From: Methylobacterium terrae
GTDB taxonomy: Bacteria > Pseudomonadota > Alphaproteobacteria > Rhizobiales > Beijerinckiaceae
Length of the DNA stretch: 64,000 bases
Reading direction: 5' to 3'
NCBI RefSeq assembly: GCF_003173755.1
Contig: NZ_CP029553.1
Span: 5,460,001 to 5,524,000 of the forward strand
Below the pieces are notes generated by a model. The model saw only the letters and a list, made by a program, of their open reading frames with translations, had not been told where the DNA came from and did not search any database. This document shows, one piece after another, positions 37,226 through 48,663 of this stretch. Numbering within the stretch: the stretch's first letter is position 1; the number at the start of each line of letters is the position of its first letter. Both the position numbers and the translations under genes were made by a program.

Positions 37226-38665
37226 CTAGGTGTGGATCACCCGCCCGTAGGCGTCGAGCACGCTCTCGTGCATCATCTCCGAGAGCGTCGGGTGCGGGAA
37301 GACCGTGTGCATCAGCTCTTCCTCGGTGGTCTCGAGGTTCATCGCCACGACGTAGCCCTGGATCAGCTCGGTCACCTCGGCACCGACCATGTGGGCGCCG
37401 AGCAGCTGGCCGGTCCTGCGGTCGAAGATGGTCTTGACCAGGCCGTCGGGCTCGCCGAGCGCGATCGCCTTGCCGTTGCCCGCGAAGGGGAAGCGCCCGA
37501 CCCGCACGTCGAAGCCCTGCTCCTTGGCCTTCGCCTCGGTGAGGCCGACCGAGGCCACTTGCGGCTGGCAATAGGTGCAACCCGGGATCTTGCCCTTGTC
37601 CATCGGGTGGGTGTGCAGGCCCTTGATCGTTTCGACGCAGATCACGCCCTCGTGCTCGGCCTTGTGGGCGAGCATCGGCGGGCCGGCGACGTCGCCGATG
37701 GCGTAGATCCCCGGCACATTGGTGCGGCCGAGCCCGTCGGTGGCGACGATGCCGCGCTCGATTCCGACGCCGAGCTTCTCGAGGCCGAGATTCTCGATGT
37801 TGCCGACGACGCCGACCGCCGAGATCAGCGTCTCCGCCGTGAGGCTCTGCGTCTTGCCGCCCTCGGTCTCGATCGTGGCGGTGACCGAGTCGGGGCCCTT
37901 CTCGACCTTGGTCACCTTGGCGCCGGTGAGGATCCTTATGCCCTGCTTCTCGAAGCGCTTGCGGGCAAGGCCTGCGATCTCGTGGTCCTCCACCGGCAGG
38001 ATCTGCGGCAGGAGCTCGACCACCGTCACCTCGGCGCCCATGGTGCGGTAGAACGAGGCGAACTCGATGCCGATCGCGCCCGAGCCCATCACCAGCAGGC
38101 TCTTGGGCATTTTTTCCGGAACCATCGCCTCGTAGTAGGTCCAGATCTGCTTCCTATCCGGCTCGATGCCCGGGATCGCCCGCGGGCGGGCGCCGGTCGC
38201 CACGACGATGTGCTTGGCCTGATAGGTGCCGGCCGCCTTGGCGCCCTTCGGGGCCTCGGCGCGCTTCGTCTCCTTGACCACGACCCGGCCGGGCTCGTTG
38301 CCCTTCGGCGCCGCCTCGATCGCGGCCTCGCCCCAGATCACGTCGACCTTGTTCTTCTTGAGCAGCATGCCGACGCCGCCGTTGAGCCGGCCGGACACGC
38401 CGCGGGAGCGCTTGACGATCGCCGAGACGTCGAACCCGACATTGTCGGCCGAGAGGCCGTAATCCTTGGCGTGCTGCATGTAATGGTAGATCTCGGCCGA
38501 GCGCAGCAGCGCCTTCGTGGGGATGCAGCCCCAGTTGAGGCAGATGCCGCCCAGGTGCTCGCGGTCCACCACCGCCGTCTTGAAGCCGAGCTGGGCGGCC
38601 CGGATCGCCGCCACGTAGCCGCCGGGGCCGGCGCCGATGATGAGGACGTCGTAGGTGTCGGACAT
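37226..38665 (-). CDS. lpdA: Dihydrolipoamide dehydrogenase (E3)
   Basis: The protein is 479 residues. The FAD motif GAGPGGYVAAIRAAQLG is at the N-terminus, and the redox-active disulfide is GGICLNWGCIPTKALLRS. The NAD-binding GSGAIGIEFASFYRTMG and the C-terminal His-Glu pair (HPHPTLSEMMHE) are intact. It reoxidises dihydrolipoyl groups of the pyruvate dehydrogenase complex. It is the last gene of the pdh cluster, 32 bp after pdhC. Confidence 0.95.
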   Translation of the reverse strand: MSDTYDVLIIGAGPGGYVAAIRAAQLGFKTAVVDREHLGGICLNWGCIPTKALLRSAEIYHYMQHAKDYGLSADNVGFDVSAIVKRSRGVSGRLNGGVGMLLKKNKVDVIWGEAAIEAAPKGNEPGRVVVKETKRAEAPKGAKAAGTYQAKHIVVATGARPRAIPGIEPDRKQIWTYYEAMVPEKMPKSLLVMGSGAIGIEFASFYRTMGAEVTVVELLPQILPVEDHEIAGLARKRFEKQGIRILTGAKVTKVEKGPDSVTATIETEGGKTQSLTAETLISAVGVVGNIENLGLEKLGVGIERGIVATDGLGRTNVPGIYAIGDVAGPPMLAHKAEHEGVICVETIKGLHTHPMDKGKIPGCTYCQPQVASVGLTEAKAKEQGFDVRVGRFPFAGNGKAIALGEPDGLVKTIFDRRTGQLLGAHMVGAEVTELIQGYVVAMNLETTEEELMHTVFPHPTLSEMMHESVLDAYGRVIHT

Positions 38666-38697
38666 TCGGGTCTCCGGGGAGGGCGGGGCGACGGCGC

Positions 38698-40164
38698 TCA
38701 GACCAGCATGCCCATCGGGCTCTCGATCAGGCCCTTGAAGGCCGCGAGCAACTCGGCGCCGAGCGCCCCGTCGACAACCCGATGGTCGCAGGACAGGGTC
38801 ACCGTCATCGCCTGGACCACCGCGGGGGCGCCGTTCCTCGCGACCACCCGGGCCTCGCCGGCGCCGACCGCCAGGATGGTGCCGTGGGGCGGGTTGATGA
38901 CGGCACCGAACGACTTGATGCCGAACATGCCGAGATTCGACACCGCGGTGGTGCCGCCCTGGTACTCCTCGGGCTTGAGCTTCTTCGTCCGGGCGCGGGC
39001 GGCCAGGTCCTTCATCTCGGCCGAGATGGTCGAGAGGGTCTTCTGCTCGGCCTTCCGGATCACCGGGGTGAACAGCCCGCCCTCGATCGCCACCGCGACG
39101 CCGACGTCGGAGTGGCGGAAGCGTAAGGTACGGTCCTCGGCCCAGACGGAATTCGCCGCCGGCACCCGCTGCAGCGCCAGCGCCAGCGCCTTGATGACGA
39201 AGTCGTTGACCGAGAGCTTGAAGGCCGGCTTGCCGTCCTTGTCCTTCGTCGCCCCCGCATTGACCTGCTCGCGCAGGGAGAGCAGCGCGTCGAGCTCGAC
39301 GTCGAGGGAGAGGTAGAAGTGCGGGACGGTCTGCTTCGACTCGACCAGGCGCTTGGCGATGGTCCTGCGCATGCCGTCGAGGGGCACCTCCTCGAAGGAG
39401 CCCGGCTCGAACATCCCGATCACCTGCTTGGCGGTGAGGCCGGAGGGCGGGGCGGCTGGCGCGGGCTTCGGGGCTTGCGCCTGGTCGGGCTTCGCGGTGG
39501 GGGCAGGGGACTCCTTGGCGGCCGGCTGCGGCGCGGGCTTGGCCGCTCCACCTTCGAGGGCGGCGCGAACGTCGCGCTCGATGATCCGGCCGTGCGGGCC
39601 CGAGCCCGTCACCGCACCGAGGTCGAGGCCCTCCTGCTTGGCGATGCGGCGGGCCAGCGGCGAGGCGAACAGGCGCCCTCCGGCCGACTGCCCGGCCGCG
39701 CCGTTCGGCTTGCCGGCCGGCTTGTCTCCCGCCGGCCGCGCGCCCTCCGGCGCGGTATCGACCCGCTCGTAGGACATCGTGCCGCCGCCGGGCGTCTCGT
39801 TGCCGGCTGGCGCTCGTGGCGTCCCAGTCTCGGATTCGGCATCCGCCGGCTTGGCGTCGGCGGCCTTGGCGGACGCCTTCTCCTGCCCGTTGCCGCCGGC
39901 CTGCACGCTCGCCGGATCCTCGCCCTCCTCGGCGATGAGGGCGATCAGGTCGTTGACCGGCACGTCGGCGGTGCCCTCCGGCACCACGATCTTGGCGAGC
40001 ACGCCCTCGTCGACCGCCTCGACCTCCATGGTCGCCTTGTCGGTCTCGATCTCGGCCAGGATATCGCCCGACTTGACGGTGTCGCCCTCCTTCTTGAGCC
40101 ACTTGGCGAGGTTGCCCTTCTCCATCGTCGGCGAGAGGGCGGGCATCAGGACGTTGATCGGCAT
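38698..40164 (-). CDS. pdhC: Pyruvate dehydrogenase E2, dihydrolipoamide acetyltransferase
   Basis: The protein is 488 residues. One N-terminal lipoyl domain carries lipoyl Lys43 in [17 protein letters not shown]. An Ala/Pro linker leads to the E3-binding domain ([17 protein letters not shown]), a second linker, and the catalytic core with the HxxxDG motif (SCDHRVVDG). It transfers acetyl groups to CoA and forms the complex core. A 75-nt stretch (39988-40062) is identical to the matching part of pdhB. It starts only 4 nt after the Uma2 gene. Confidence 0.95.
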   Translation of the reverse strand: MPINVLMPALSPTMEKGNLAKWLKKEGDTVKSGDILAEIETDKATMEVEAVDEGVLAKIVVPEGTADVPVNDLIALIAEEGEDPASVQAGGNGQEKASAKAADAKPADAESETGTPRAPAGNETPGGGTMSYERVDTAPEGARPAGDKPAGKPNGAAGQSAGGRLFASPLARRIAKQEGLDLGAVTGSGPHGRIIERDVRAALEGGAAKPAPQPAAKESPAPTAKPDQAQAPKPAPAAPPSGLTAKQVIGMFEPGSFEEVPLDGMRRTIAKRLVESKQTVPHFYLSLDVELDALLSLREQVNAGATKDKDGKPAFKLSVNDFVIKALALALQRVPAANSVWAEDRTLRFRHSDVGVAVAIEGGLFTPVIRKAEQKTLSTISAEMKDLAARARTKKLKPEEYQGGTTAVSNLGMFGIKSFGAVINPPHGTILAVGAGEARVVARNGAPAVVQAMTVTLSCDHRVVDGALGAELLAAFKGLIESPMGMLV

Positions 40165-40168
40165 GGAT

Positions 40169-40777
40169 TCAGGTCTCGGCGGGAGGAGGGGCGGCCGGAT
40201 CGTCAGGAGGCGCAATCTCGACAGGGAAGAGGTCGTCGAGCGGGAATGGAACGGTGTCGAAGGGCGGCAGGGCCACCGCCTCGCCCCGCTCCGCGGTGCC
40301 GAGGAGCAGCCAGCGGTCGCCGACGAGCGCGAAGCCTTCGAGCACGCCGTTGGCGGGATCGAGCAGCCAGAGGTGACCGACGCCGAATTCGGCGTAGATC
40401 CGGCGCTTCGGCCCGCGGTCGAGCCGAGTGGTGGAGGGAGACAGGATCTCGCAGATCCAGTCGGGCGCAGTCTCGATGAAGGCGGTCTTCGGAATGACCG
40501 GCAGGCGTTCGACGCGCCAGCCGGCGAGGTCGGGCACGACCACGTGCGGCCCGAGATGAAGCTCCGGCTCGATCATGAAGATCCAGCCGCCCGGGCCGCC
40601 GCGCCCACGGGAGAACGGGCGATCCAGCTCGCCCGACAATCGTGCCGATGCGATGCTGTGCAGCGGCCGCGGCCGCGGATGCGTCTCCAGCACCCCGTCG
40701 ACGATCTCGGCGACGAGGTGGTCCGGCACCGCCTCGAGATCGGCGTAGGTGGCCCAACGCGGCGAGGCCTCGGCCAT
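40169..40777 (-). CDS. Uma2-family (DUF820) nuclease-fold protein
   Basis: The protein is 202 residues with the restriction-endonuclease-like Uma2 core: an early Glu/Asp ([11 protein letters not shown]), [10 protein letters not shown], then [20 protein letters not shown], matching the PD-(D/E)xK arrangement with a trailing Lys. Uma2 proteins are abundant in cyanobacteria and scattered elsewhere, with no settled role. Unusually, it sits inside the pdh operon between the DUF5076 gene and pdhC. It has no toxin or antitoxin partner. Confidence 0.82.
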   Translation of the reverse strand: MAEASPRWATYADLEAVPDHLVAEIVDGVLETHPRPRPLHSIASARLSGELDRPFSRGRGGPGGWIFMIEPELHLGPHVVVPDLAGWRVERLPVIPKTAFIETAPDWICEILSPSTTRLDRGPKRRIYAEFGVGHLWLLDPANGVLEGFALVGDRWLLLGTAERGEAVALPPFDTVPFPLDDLFPVEIAPPDDPAAPPPAET

Positions 40778-40785
40778 GGGGAGCC

Positions 40786-41070
40786 TCAGTTGAGGCTCTC
40801 GGGATCGAGGCTCTCGGCCTCCATCCCGGCGCGGATGCGCGCGAAGGCTTCCTCCTCGGACATCTCGGTCTCGCGGGCATAGACCCGCGCCGCCTGGCGG
40901 GCGAGATCGACGAGGAGCCGGCCCCAGGTCGCCGGGTCGTCGAAGGAGCGGCGGAGCGCGACGCTCACCGCGCCGTCGACCACCGCGGCGCGCAAGACTT
41001 CGATGCCGCCCTGCTCCCGCGCGTCGGGCGGGACGTCGAGGGCTTCGAAGCGGGGCTCGTCCTCTGCCAT
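40786..41070 (-). CDS. DUF5076 protein of the pdh cluster
   Basis: About 94 residues, matching DUF5076 (DEPRFEALDVPPDAREQGGIE, then a long helix with VDLARQAARVYA and an acidic C-terminus). The family is typically found beside pdh genes in alphaproteobacteria; its function is not established. GGAGG precedes the ATG at 41070. The gaps to pdhB and Uma2 are 20 and 8 bp, so it is cotranscribed. Confidence 0.75.
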   Translation of the reverse strand: MAEDEPRFEALDVPPDAREQGGIEVLRAAVVDGAVSVALRRSFDDPATWGRLLVDLARQAARVYARETEMSEEEAFARIRAGMEAESLDPESLN

Positions 41071-41090
41071 GGAATCCTCCAGCCTGCCGC

Positions 41091-42542
41091 TCACCGGTAG
41101 CAGACGGCCTTCGCCGCCTCGATCACCTCGGCGACGTTCGGCAGCGCGAGCTTTTCGAGATTCGCGGCGTAGGGCATCGGCACGTCCTTGCCGGTGATGC
41201 GCAGGACCGGTGCGTCGAGGTAGTCGAAGGCGTCGACCATCAGGCGGGCGGCGATCTCGGCGCCGATGCCGGATTGCGGGAAACCCTCCTCGACGGTGAT
41301 GCAGCGGCCGGTCTTCTTCACCGAGGCCACCACCGTCTCCGAATCCATCGGCCGGATGGTGCGCAGGTCGATCACCTCGGCCTCGATGCCCGCCTCGGCG
41401 AGCTCGTGGGCGGCCTTCAGGGCGTAGGTCATGCCGATGCCGAACGAGACGATCGTCACGTCCTTGCCGTCCCGATGGACCTTGGCCTTGCCGATCGGCA
41501 CCGTGAAGTCGTCGAGCTTCGGCACCGGGAAGGACTGGCCGTACAGGATCTCGTTCTCGAGGAAGACCACAGGGTTGGGGTCGCGGATCGCGCTCTTCAG
41601 GAGGCCCTTCGCGTCGGAGGCGGTGTAGGGCATCACGACCTTCAGGCCCGGCACGTTGGAGTACCAGGCGGCGTAGTCGTGGCTGTGCTGGGCGCCGACC
41701 CGGGCCGCCGCGCCGTTGGGGCCGCGGAACACGATCGGGCAGCCGAGCTGGCCGCCGGACATGTAGAGGGTCTTGGCCGCCGAGTTGATGATCTGGTCGA
41801 TCGCCTGCATGGCGAAGTTGAAGGTCATGAACTCGACGATGGGCTTGAGGCCCGTGAACGCCGCGCCGACGCCGACGCCGGCGAAGCCGTGCTCGGTGAT
41901 CGGGGTGTCGACGACGCGCTTAGGCCCGAATTCCTGCAGGAGCCCTTGGGTGATCTTGTAGGCGCCCTGGTACTCGGCGACCTCCTCGCCCATCACGAAG
42001 ACCTTGTCGTCCCGGCGCATCTCCTCCGCCATCGCGTCGCGCAGGGCCTCGCGGACGGTCTGGGTCACCATCTCGGTGCCCTCGGGGATCTCCGCCATCG
42101 CCCGGTCGTCGCTGCGGCTGGTGATCACCGCCGGCGAGGCGGGCTTCTCGACCGGCTTGTCGTCCTGGGTCTTGGCGGCGGGGGCCGGGCGCTCGGCCTG
42201 GCCCTCGGCCTGCATGTCGGGGGCGGGCGCCTTCTGGCCTTCCTCCTTGCCCTTGCCGTTCGGCTTCGCCCCGCCGGCCTCGACGCTCGCCGGATCCTCG
42301 CCCTCGTCGGCGAGCACCGCGATCGGGGTGTTGACCGCGACGTTGTCGGTGCCGTCGGCGACCAGGATCTTGGCGAGCACGCCCTCGTCGACCGCCTCGA
42401 CCTCCATGGTCGCCTTGTCGGTCTCGATCTCGGCCAGGATGTCGCCGGCCTTGACCGGGTCGCCCTCCTTCTTGAGCCACTTCGCGAGCTTGCCCTGCTC
42501 CATCGTCGGCGAGAGGGCGGGCATCAGGATGTCGGTCGCCAT
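41091..42542 (-). CDS. pdhB: Pyruvate dehydrogenase E1 beta with N-terminal lipoyl domain
   Basis: The protein is 483 residues. It has a lipoyl domain (Lys43 in [11 protein letters not shown]), a linker rich in Lys, Pro and Ala, then the E1-beta transketolase fold ([50 protein letters not shown]). With PdhA it decarboxylates pyruvate using thiamine diphosphate. A lipoyl domain on E1-beta is a known alphaproteobacterial feature. Its lipoyl coding region shares a perfect 75-nt block with pdhC. Confidence 0.95.
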   Translation of the reverse strand: MATDILMPALSPTMEQGKLAKWLKKEGDPVKAGDILAEIETDKATMEVEAVDEGVLAKILVADGTDNVAVNTPIAVLADEGEDPASVEAGGAKPNGKGKEEGQKAPAPDMQAEGQAERPAPAAKTQDDKPVEKPASPAVITSRSDDRAMAEIPEGTEMVTQTVREALRDAMAEEMRRDDKVFVMGEEVAEYQGAYKITQGLLQEFGPKRVVDTPITEHGFAGVGVGAAFTGLKPIVEFMTFNFAMQAIDQIINSAAKTLYMSGGQLGCPIVFRGPNGAAARVGAQHSHDYAAWYSNVPGLKVVMPYTASDAKGLLKSAIRDPNPVVFLENEILYGQSFPVPKLDDFTVPIGKAKVHRDGKDVTIVSFGIGMTYALKAAHELAEAGIEAEVIDLRTIRPMDSETVVASVKKTGRCITVEEGFPQSGIGAEIAARLMVDAFDYLDAPVLRITGKDVPMPYAANLEKLALPNVAEVIEAAKAVCYR

Positions 42543-42652
42543 GGGGTACTCTGTCGATCCGGGTTTGGGGCGCGCCGGGTCGGGCGCCGGCCGAGTGGGC
42601 GAGGCCGTCCGCGCGCGGCGCGGACGGCCGGGGGCGTCAGAGCAAGGGGCCG

Positions 42653-43696
42653 CTAGAGCAGGATGTCGGTCCAGAGCTCGGACGGATCCGGCTCGGGGTC
42701 GCTGGTGGCGAAGTCCGCCGACTCGTTCACGATCTCCCGCACCTTGGCGTCGACCGCCTTGATCTCGTCCTCCGGCACCGTGTGGGCCCCGAGCAGGCGC
42801 TTGCGGACCTGCTCGATCGGATCGGATTCCTCGCGCATGCGGGCGACCTCGTCCTTGGTCCGGTACTTGGCCGGATCGGACATCGAGTGGCCGCGGTAGC
42901 GGTAGGTCTGCATCTCGAGGATGTAGGGGCCCTCGCCGTCGCGAGCGTGCGCGATCGCCCGCGTCGCCGCCTCGCGCACGGCGCGCACGTCCATGCCGTC
43001 GACCTGCTCGCCCGGGATGCCGAAGGAGACGCCGCGCTTCGAGAAATCGGTCTGGGCCGAGGCCCGCGAGACCGAGGTGCCCATGGCGTAGCGATTGTTC
43101 TCGATCACGTAGACCACGGGCAGCTTCCACAGCTGCGCCATGTTGAAGCTCTCGTAGACCTGGCCCTGGTTGGCCGCGCCGTCGCCCATGTAGGTGAGGC
43201 TGACCGTGCCGTCGCCGCGGTACTTGTTGGCGAAGCCGATGCCGGTGCCGAGGGAGACCTGCGCGCCGACGATGCCGTGGCCGCCGTAGAAGTTCTTCTC
43301 GCGGGAGAACATGTGCATCGAGCCGCCCTTGCCGCGGGAATAGCCTCCCTTGCGGCCGGTCAGCTCGGCCATCACGCCCTTCGGCTCCATGCCGCAGGCC
43401 AGCATGTGGCCGTGGTCGCGGTAGCCGGTGATGACCTGGTCGCCGTCCTTCGAGGCCATCTGGACCCCGATCACCACGGCCTCCTGGCCGATATAGAGGT
43501 GGCAGAAGCCGCCGATCAGGCCCATGCCGTAGAGCTGGCCGGCCTTCTCCTCGAAGCGGCGGATCAGCAGCATCTCGCGATAGGCATGCAGGTCCTCGTC
43601 CCGGCTGAAGGCCGGCACGTTCGAGGCCGAGGGCGGCGGGGCCGCCTTCTCGCGGGTCTTGTCGCTCCCGCGGCGCGCCTCTTTCGCGGCATCCAT
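42653..43696 (-). CDS. pdhA: Pyruvate dehydrogenase E1 alpha
   Basis: The protein is 347 residues. The thiamine-diphosphate motif begins [20 protein letters not shown] and continues to [10 protein letters not shown]; the phosphorylation-loop region [13 protein letters not shown] is present, as in all E1-alpha proteins. It forms an alpha2-beta2 E1 with PdhB. The ATG at 43696 is used because GGGAGG lies 7 nt upstream; a GTG two codons before it has no spacing for a ribosome site. It is the first pdh gene, 105 bp after ftsB. Confidence 0.95.
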   Translation of the reverse strand: MDAAKEARRGSDKTREKAAPPPSASNVPAFSRDEDLHAYREMLLIRRFEEKAGQLYGMGLIGGFCHLYIGQEAVVIGVQMASKDGDQVITGYRDHGHMLACGMEPKGVMAELTGRKGGYSRGKGGSMHMFSREKNFYGGHGIVGAQVSLGTGIGFANKYRGDGTVSLTYMGDGAANQGQVYESFNMAQLWKLPVVYVIENNRYAMGTSVSRASAQTDFSKRGVSFGIPGEQVDGMDVRAVREAATRAIAHARDGEGPYILEMQTYRYRGHSMSDPAKYRTKDEVARMREESDPIEQVRKRLLGAHTVPEDEIKAVDAKVREIVNESADFATSDPEPDPSELWTDILL

Positions 43697-43801
43697 CGGC
43701 ACCCTCCCGGCTGCTACCTTATGGGAGCGTTTCTAGGGCAGGAGGGCGCGCAAATCGAGCGGTTCGGGACGGAAAGCCGCTGGTTCGGCGGCCTTCATGC
43801 G

Positions 43802-44113
43802 TCAGGGCGTGATGATGACGACGTCGTTCGGGTGGACGCGGCCGAGCACCACCCGGGCGCGCTCCTCCAGGAGGTCGCGGTCGATCTGGTCGCTGCGCAG
43901 GAGCGCCACGCGCCGCTCCCACTCGGCCCGGTCGGCCTTGGTGGCGTCGAGCTCCTGCTGCAGGCCGTAGGCCTGGATCTTCAGCGCCCGCTTGGCCTCG
44001 AGGCCGCGGCTTCCGCTCTCGGCCTCGTGCAGGAAGTAGCCGACCACGAGGATCGACACGGCGTAGAGGCCGAGCGGCAACAGGACGGCACGGGCGCGAC
44101 GACGGACTACCAT
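43802..44113 (-). CDS. ftsB: FtsB/DivIC-like septum formation protein
   Basis: The protein is 103 residues: a basic N-terminus (MVVRRRARA), one transmembrane helix (about 10-28), then a periplasmic coiled coil (QQELDATKADRAEWERRVALL) and the conserved LLEERARVVLG motif. FtsB joins FtsL and FtsQ in the divisome. Placement between eno and pdhA is common in alphaproteobacteria. The upstream DNA contains a large inverted repeat. Confidence 0.88.
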   Translation of the reverse strand: MVVRRRARAVLLPLGLYAVSILVVGYFLHEAESGSRGLEAKRALKIQAYGLQQELDATKADRAEWERRVALLRSDQIDRDLLEERARVVLGRVHPNDVVIITP

Positions 44114-44200
44114 GCGGGGGAGGATGGGGCGGGAGGGTTAAGGAAAGCGTAAAGGGGCTTTCGATCGATTGGCCTCGATCAGGGAAGCTTTCGGAATAAG

Positions 44201-44383
44201 AAGAGGCGCGGGATCCCCTCTCCCGGGTGGGAGAGGGGCAGGGGTGAGGGTGGCTCGGGTTCAGGATAAGCCTGAAACCGGCAAGCTGGGCAGCTCCACG
44301 GTTCAAGGTCTTTGCGGAACCCGGGCCACCCTCACCCCTGGCCCCTCTCCCACTCGGGAGAGGGGAGACCCGTGCCTCCTCTT
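44201..44383. repeat. Large inverted-repeat intergenic element
   Basis: Arms 44201-44262 and 44317-44383 are inverted copies of roughly 62-67 nt with a few mismatches. Each arm itself contains a CCCTCTCCC/GGGAGAGGG hairpin. The centre holds a small hairpin (GGTTCAGG.../CCTGAAACC). This structure fills most of the 305-bp gap between ftsB and the small gene at 44419. It shares modules with the element near 23140-23330. No terminal target-site duplication could be identified. Confidence 0.65.
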
Positions 44384-44418
44384 CCGTCGATCAGTTCTCA
44401 TCGAAGGAGGTATGATCG

Positions 44419-44556
44419 ATGCCGCTGGAGACCTTTCCGCACGACACGGCGGTGCACCTGAGAACCGACGAGGACGTCGCCCACTACATCGAGGCGGTGC
44501 TGCAGGCGCTGGGCCTGCAGCTCAGCGTGAAGCGCGCCGACAAGCCGGCGGCGTGA
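44419..44556 (+). pseudogene. Relic of a HigA-like antitoxin, internally deleted
   Basis: The frame encodes 45 residues, with GGAGG 8 nt before the ATG. Residues 1-29 (MPLETFPHDTAVHL, then EDVAHYIEAVL) resemble the N-terminus of about 100-residue HigA-like 'addiction module antidote' proteins. Residues 30-39 (ALGLQLSVKR) resemble their extreme C-terminus. The HTH between the two is missing, so an in-frame deletion of about 50 codons is inferred. There is no toxin gene nearby. It could still be expressed as a tiny protein without DNA binding. Confidence 0.6.
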
Positions 44557-44589
44557 GGAGGCCGATGAAAGGGCATTGTCCGCGCGACC

Positions 44590-45516
44590 TCACGCCGCCC
44601 CCCGCCACGCCGCCGGCGTGAGGCCGGTCGCCTGGGCGAAGCGGCGGGTGAAGTGGCTCTGCGAGGCGAAGCCGCAGGCGAGCGCGATCTCGGCGAGGCC
44701 CGTCGGCCCGTCCGCCCTCAGGTCCTTGCCCAGAAGGTCCTTGGCCAGCAGATCCTTGGCCAGCAGATCCTTGGCCAGAAGGTCCTTGGCCTTGGCGATC
44801 CGCCGCTCGGTCACGTAGCGGTGCGGCGCCAGGCCGAAGCTCGCCTTGAACATCTTGGCGAAGTGGAAGGTGCTCAGGCCCGCCTCGTCGGCCAGCACCT
44901 CGAGGGTCAGCGCCTCGGCGAGCCGCGCCTCGACCAGCTCCGCGATGCGGCGGCGGACCGACGGCGCGAGGCCGCCCCTCACCGTCCTCTGCCCGCCCGG
45001 GCCGGCATGGCGCCGCAGCAGGGCGTGGAGCAGCAGGTGGCAGGTGGAGCCGAGCGCCATCCGGTCGGCGCCCGCCGCCCAGTCGAGGGGCAGCACGGCG
45101 CCGCGCATCAGCATCGCGGTGGCGGGATCCTCCGCGAAGGTCAGCTCGCGCAGCGAGACGGCGCGGGGATCGAGATCGAGGGCGCTCACCGCCTGGTAGG
45201 CCAGGGTCTCGGGCGCGACGTAGAGGTGGAGCATCCGCAGGGGACCGCCGATCAGCCAGCGGCTCTGGTGGCCGGCCGGCAGCAGGCAGAGCCGGTCCGG
45301 CCCGCCGCCCGACACGGCGCCGTCCTCGCGCACCACGCCCTCGCCGCCCTCGAGGTAGAGGCTCAGGGTGTGGTGGTCCGGCCGGTCGTAGCGGGCGCGG
45401 TTGTCGCGGTTGTGCCACTCGGCGAGCGACAGCCCGCGCCCGATCTCGGCGCCGCGCAGGAGCGCCGCACCGGTGCGGGACAGGGCATCGCGGACGTCGG
45501 GATTCGGCTCGGTCAT
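44590..45516 (-). CDS. AraC-family regulator with repeat-expanded linker
   Basis: The protein is 308 residues. An N-terminal cupin-like ligand domain (about 30-130) precedes the AraC DNA-binding region, with one HTH in LTLEVLADEAGLSTFHFAKM and the other in GLAEIALACGFASQSHFTRR. Between the helices is an extra run of KDLLA repeats, encoded by five 15-bp units (44720-44794); ordinary AraC proteins have a short linker there. It probably controls the divergent EamA transporter gene, whose start is 94 bp away. Confidence 0.85.
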   Translation of the reverse strand: MTEPNPDVRDALSRTGAALLRGAEIGRGLSLAEWHNRDNRARYDRPDHHTLSLYLEGGEGVVREDGAVSGGGPDRLCLLPAGHQSRWLIGGPLRMLHLYVAPETLAYQAVSALDLDPRAVSLRELTFAEDPATAMLMRGAVLPLDWAAGADRMALGSTCHLLLHALLRRHAGPGGQRTVRGGLAPSVRRRIAELVEARLAEALTLEVLADEAGLSTFHFAKMFKASFGLAPHRYVTERRIAKAKDLLAKDLLAKDLLAKDLLGKDLRADGPTGLAEIALACGFASQSHFTRRFAQATGLTPAAWRGAA

Positions 45517-45610
45517 GCGGGGCGGGTCGGGATCGATGCCCGGACCGTAGCGGCCGGTCGCGGCCGGCGGCAATGCGCAGACCCGAGAAAGCGCCGAGAA
45601 AGCCCCAAGA

Positions 45611-46618
45611 ATGGACAACGCCGCCGCCGGAACCGGGAAGCCGGCCGGGCCGGCAGCGCCTATGCCGGGGACACGCACCCGACCGGACATCGAAAACGCC
45701 GTGACCGCCTTCCTGTACGCCCTCACCGTGCTCATCTGGGGCACGACCTGGATCGCCATCAAGCACCAGCTCGGCCCCGTCGCCCCCGAGGCGTCGATCG
45801 CCTACCGCTTCGCGCTGGCCGGCCTCGTGCTCGCCGGCGCACTGGCCGTCACCGGGCGCCTCAAGGCCATCCCGTGGCGGCACCAGCCCTTCGTGCTGCT
45901 GCAGGCGCTCTGCCTGTTCTCGTGCAACTTCGCCTGCTTCTACCTCGCCACGCGCTCGATCCCGAGCGGGATCGTCTCGGTGGTGTTCTCGGCCGCCACC
46001 GTGTTCAACGTCGCCAACGCGTACCTGTTTCACCGCCGCCGCCCGGCCCCCCGGGTGCTCGCCGGGGCGGTGATCGGGCTCCTCGGCATCGCCTGCCTGT
46101 TCCGCGACACGCTGGTGAGCACGGCCCTCGACCGCGACACCGCGATCGGCCTCGGCCTGGCTCTCCTCGGCACCTGGTTCTTCTCGGCCGGCAACCTCGT
46201 CTCGGCGCGCAACCAGCGCCATGGGCTCCCGGTCGCCACGGTGAACGCCTGGGGCATGCTCTACGGGGCCGCCCTGGTGGCGACGGTCGCCGCCTTGCGC
46301 GGCGTGCCGTTCGGCTTCGATCCGTCGCCGGCCTACCTGGGGGCACTTCTCTACCTGGCGATTCCCGGCTCGGTGATCGGCTTCACCGCCTACCTGACGG
46401 TGGTGCACCGGATCGGGCCCGAGAAGGCCGCCTACATGACCGTGCTGTTCCCGGTCGTGGCGCTCACGATCTCGGTCTTCGCGGAAGGCTACCGGGTGAC
46501 GCCGCTCGCCGGTCTCGGCTTCGCCCTGGTGCTCGCCGGCAACGCCGTGGTCTTCGCGCCGCGGCTCCCGCGGTTCGCCCAACGAAAAGGCCGCCCGGAG
46601 GCGGCCTGCGACGCGTGA
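45611..46618 (+). CDS. EamA/DMT-superfamily transporter
   Basis: The protein is 335 residues with ten predicted transmembrane helices in two EamA repeats (LYALTVLIWGTTWIAIK starts the first; GMLYGAALVATVAAL and the following region the second). Such proteins export amino acids or metabolites. The last codons encode a stem-loop that also serves the convergent eno gene. Regulation by the divergent AraC gene is likely from position. A Met 18 codons downstream is a possible alternative start. Confidence 0.85.
   Translation: MDNAAAGTGKPAGPAAPMPGTRTRPDIENAVTAFLYALTVLIWGTTWIAIKHQLGPVAPEASIAYRFALAGLVLAGALAVTGRLKAIPWRHQPFVLLQALCLFSCNFACFYLATRSIPSGIVSVVFSAATVFNVANAYLFHRRRPAPRVLAGAVIGLLGIACLFRDTLVSTALDRDTAIGLGLALLGTWFFSAGNLVSARNQRHGLPVATVNAWGMLYGAALVATVAALRGVPFGFDPSPAYLGALLYLAIPGSVIGFTAYLTVVHRIGPEKAAYMTVLFPVVALTISVFAEGYRVTPLAGLGFALVLAGNAVVFAPRLPRFAQRKGRPEAACDA
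46585..46606 (-). terminator. Likely eno terminator inside the EamA coding end
   Basis: On the minus strand a GGCCGCC/GGCGGCC hairpin (46606-46589) is followed by TTTT. It lies in the last codons of the convergent EamA gene. A second hairpin without a T-run sits at 46636-46657 between the two stops. Confidence 0.5.
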
Positions 46619-46667
46619 GTTTCTCTCAAGCGCGGGGAGGGGCGTTCGAGCCCCTCCACCGGCAAGA

Positions 46668-48656
<1,989 letters not shown>

Positions 48657-48663
48657 TCAGGCC

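Noticed and set aside
46636..46657. Possible tRNA 3' end because of a TTCGAGCCCC pattern
   Set aside because: It is a simple inverted repeat; no anticodon arm, D arm or acceptor stem can be built around it.
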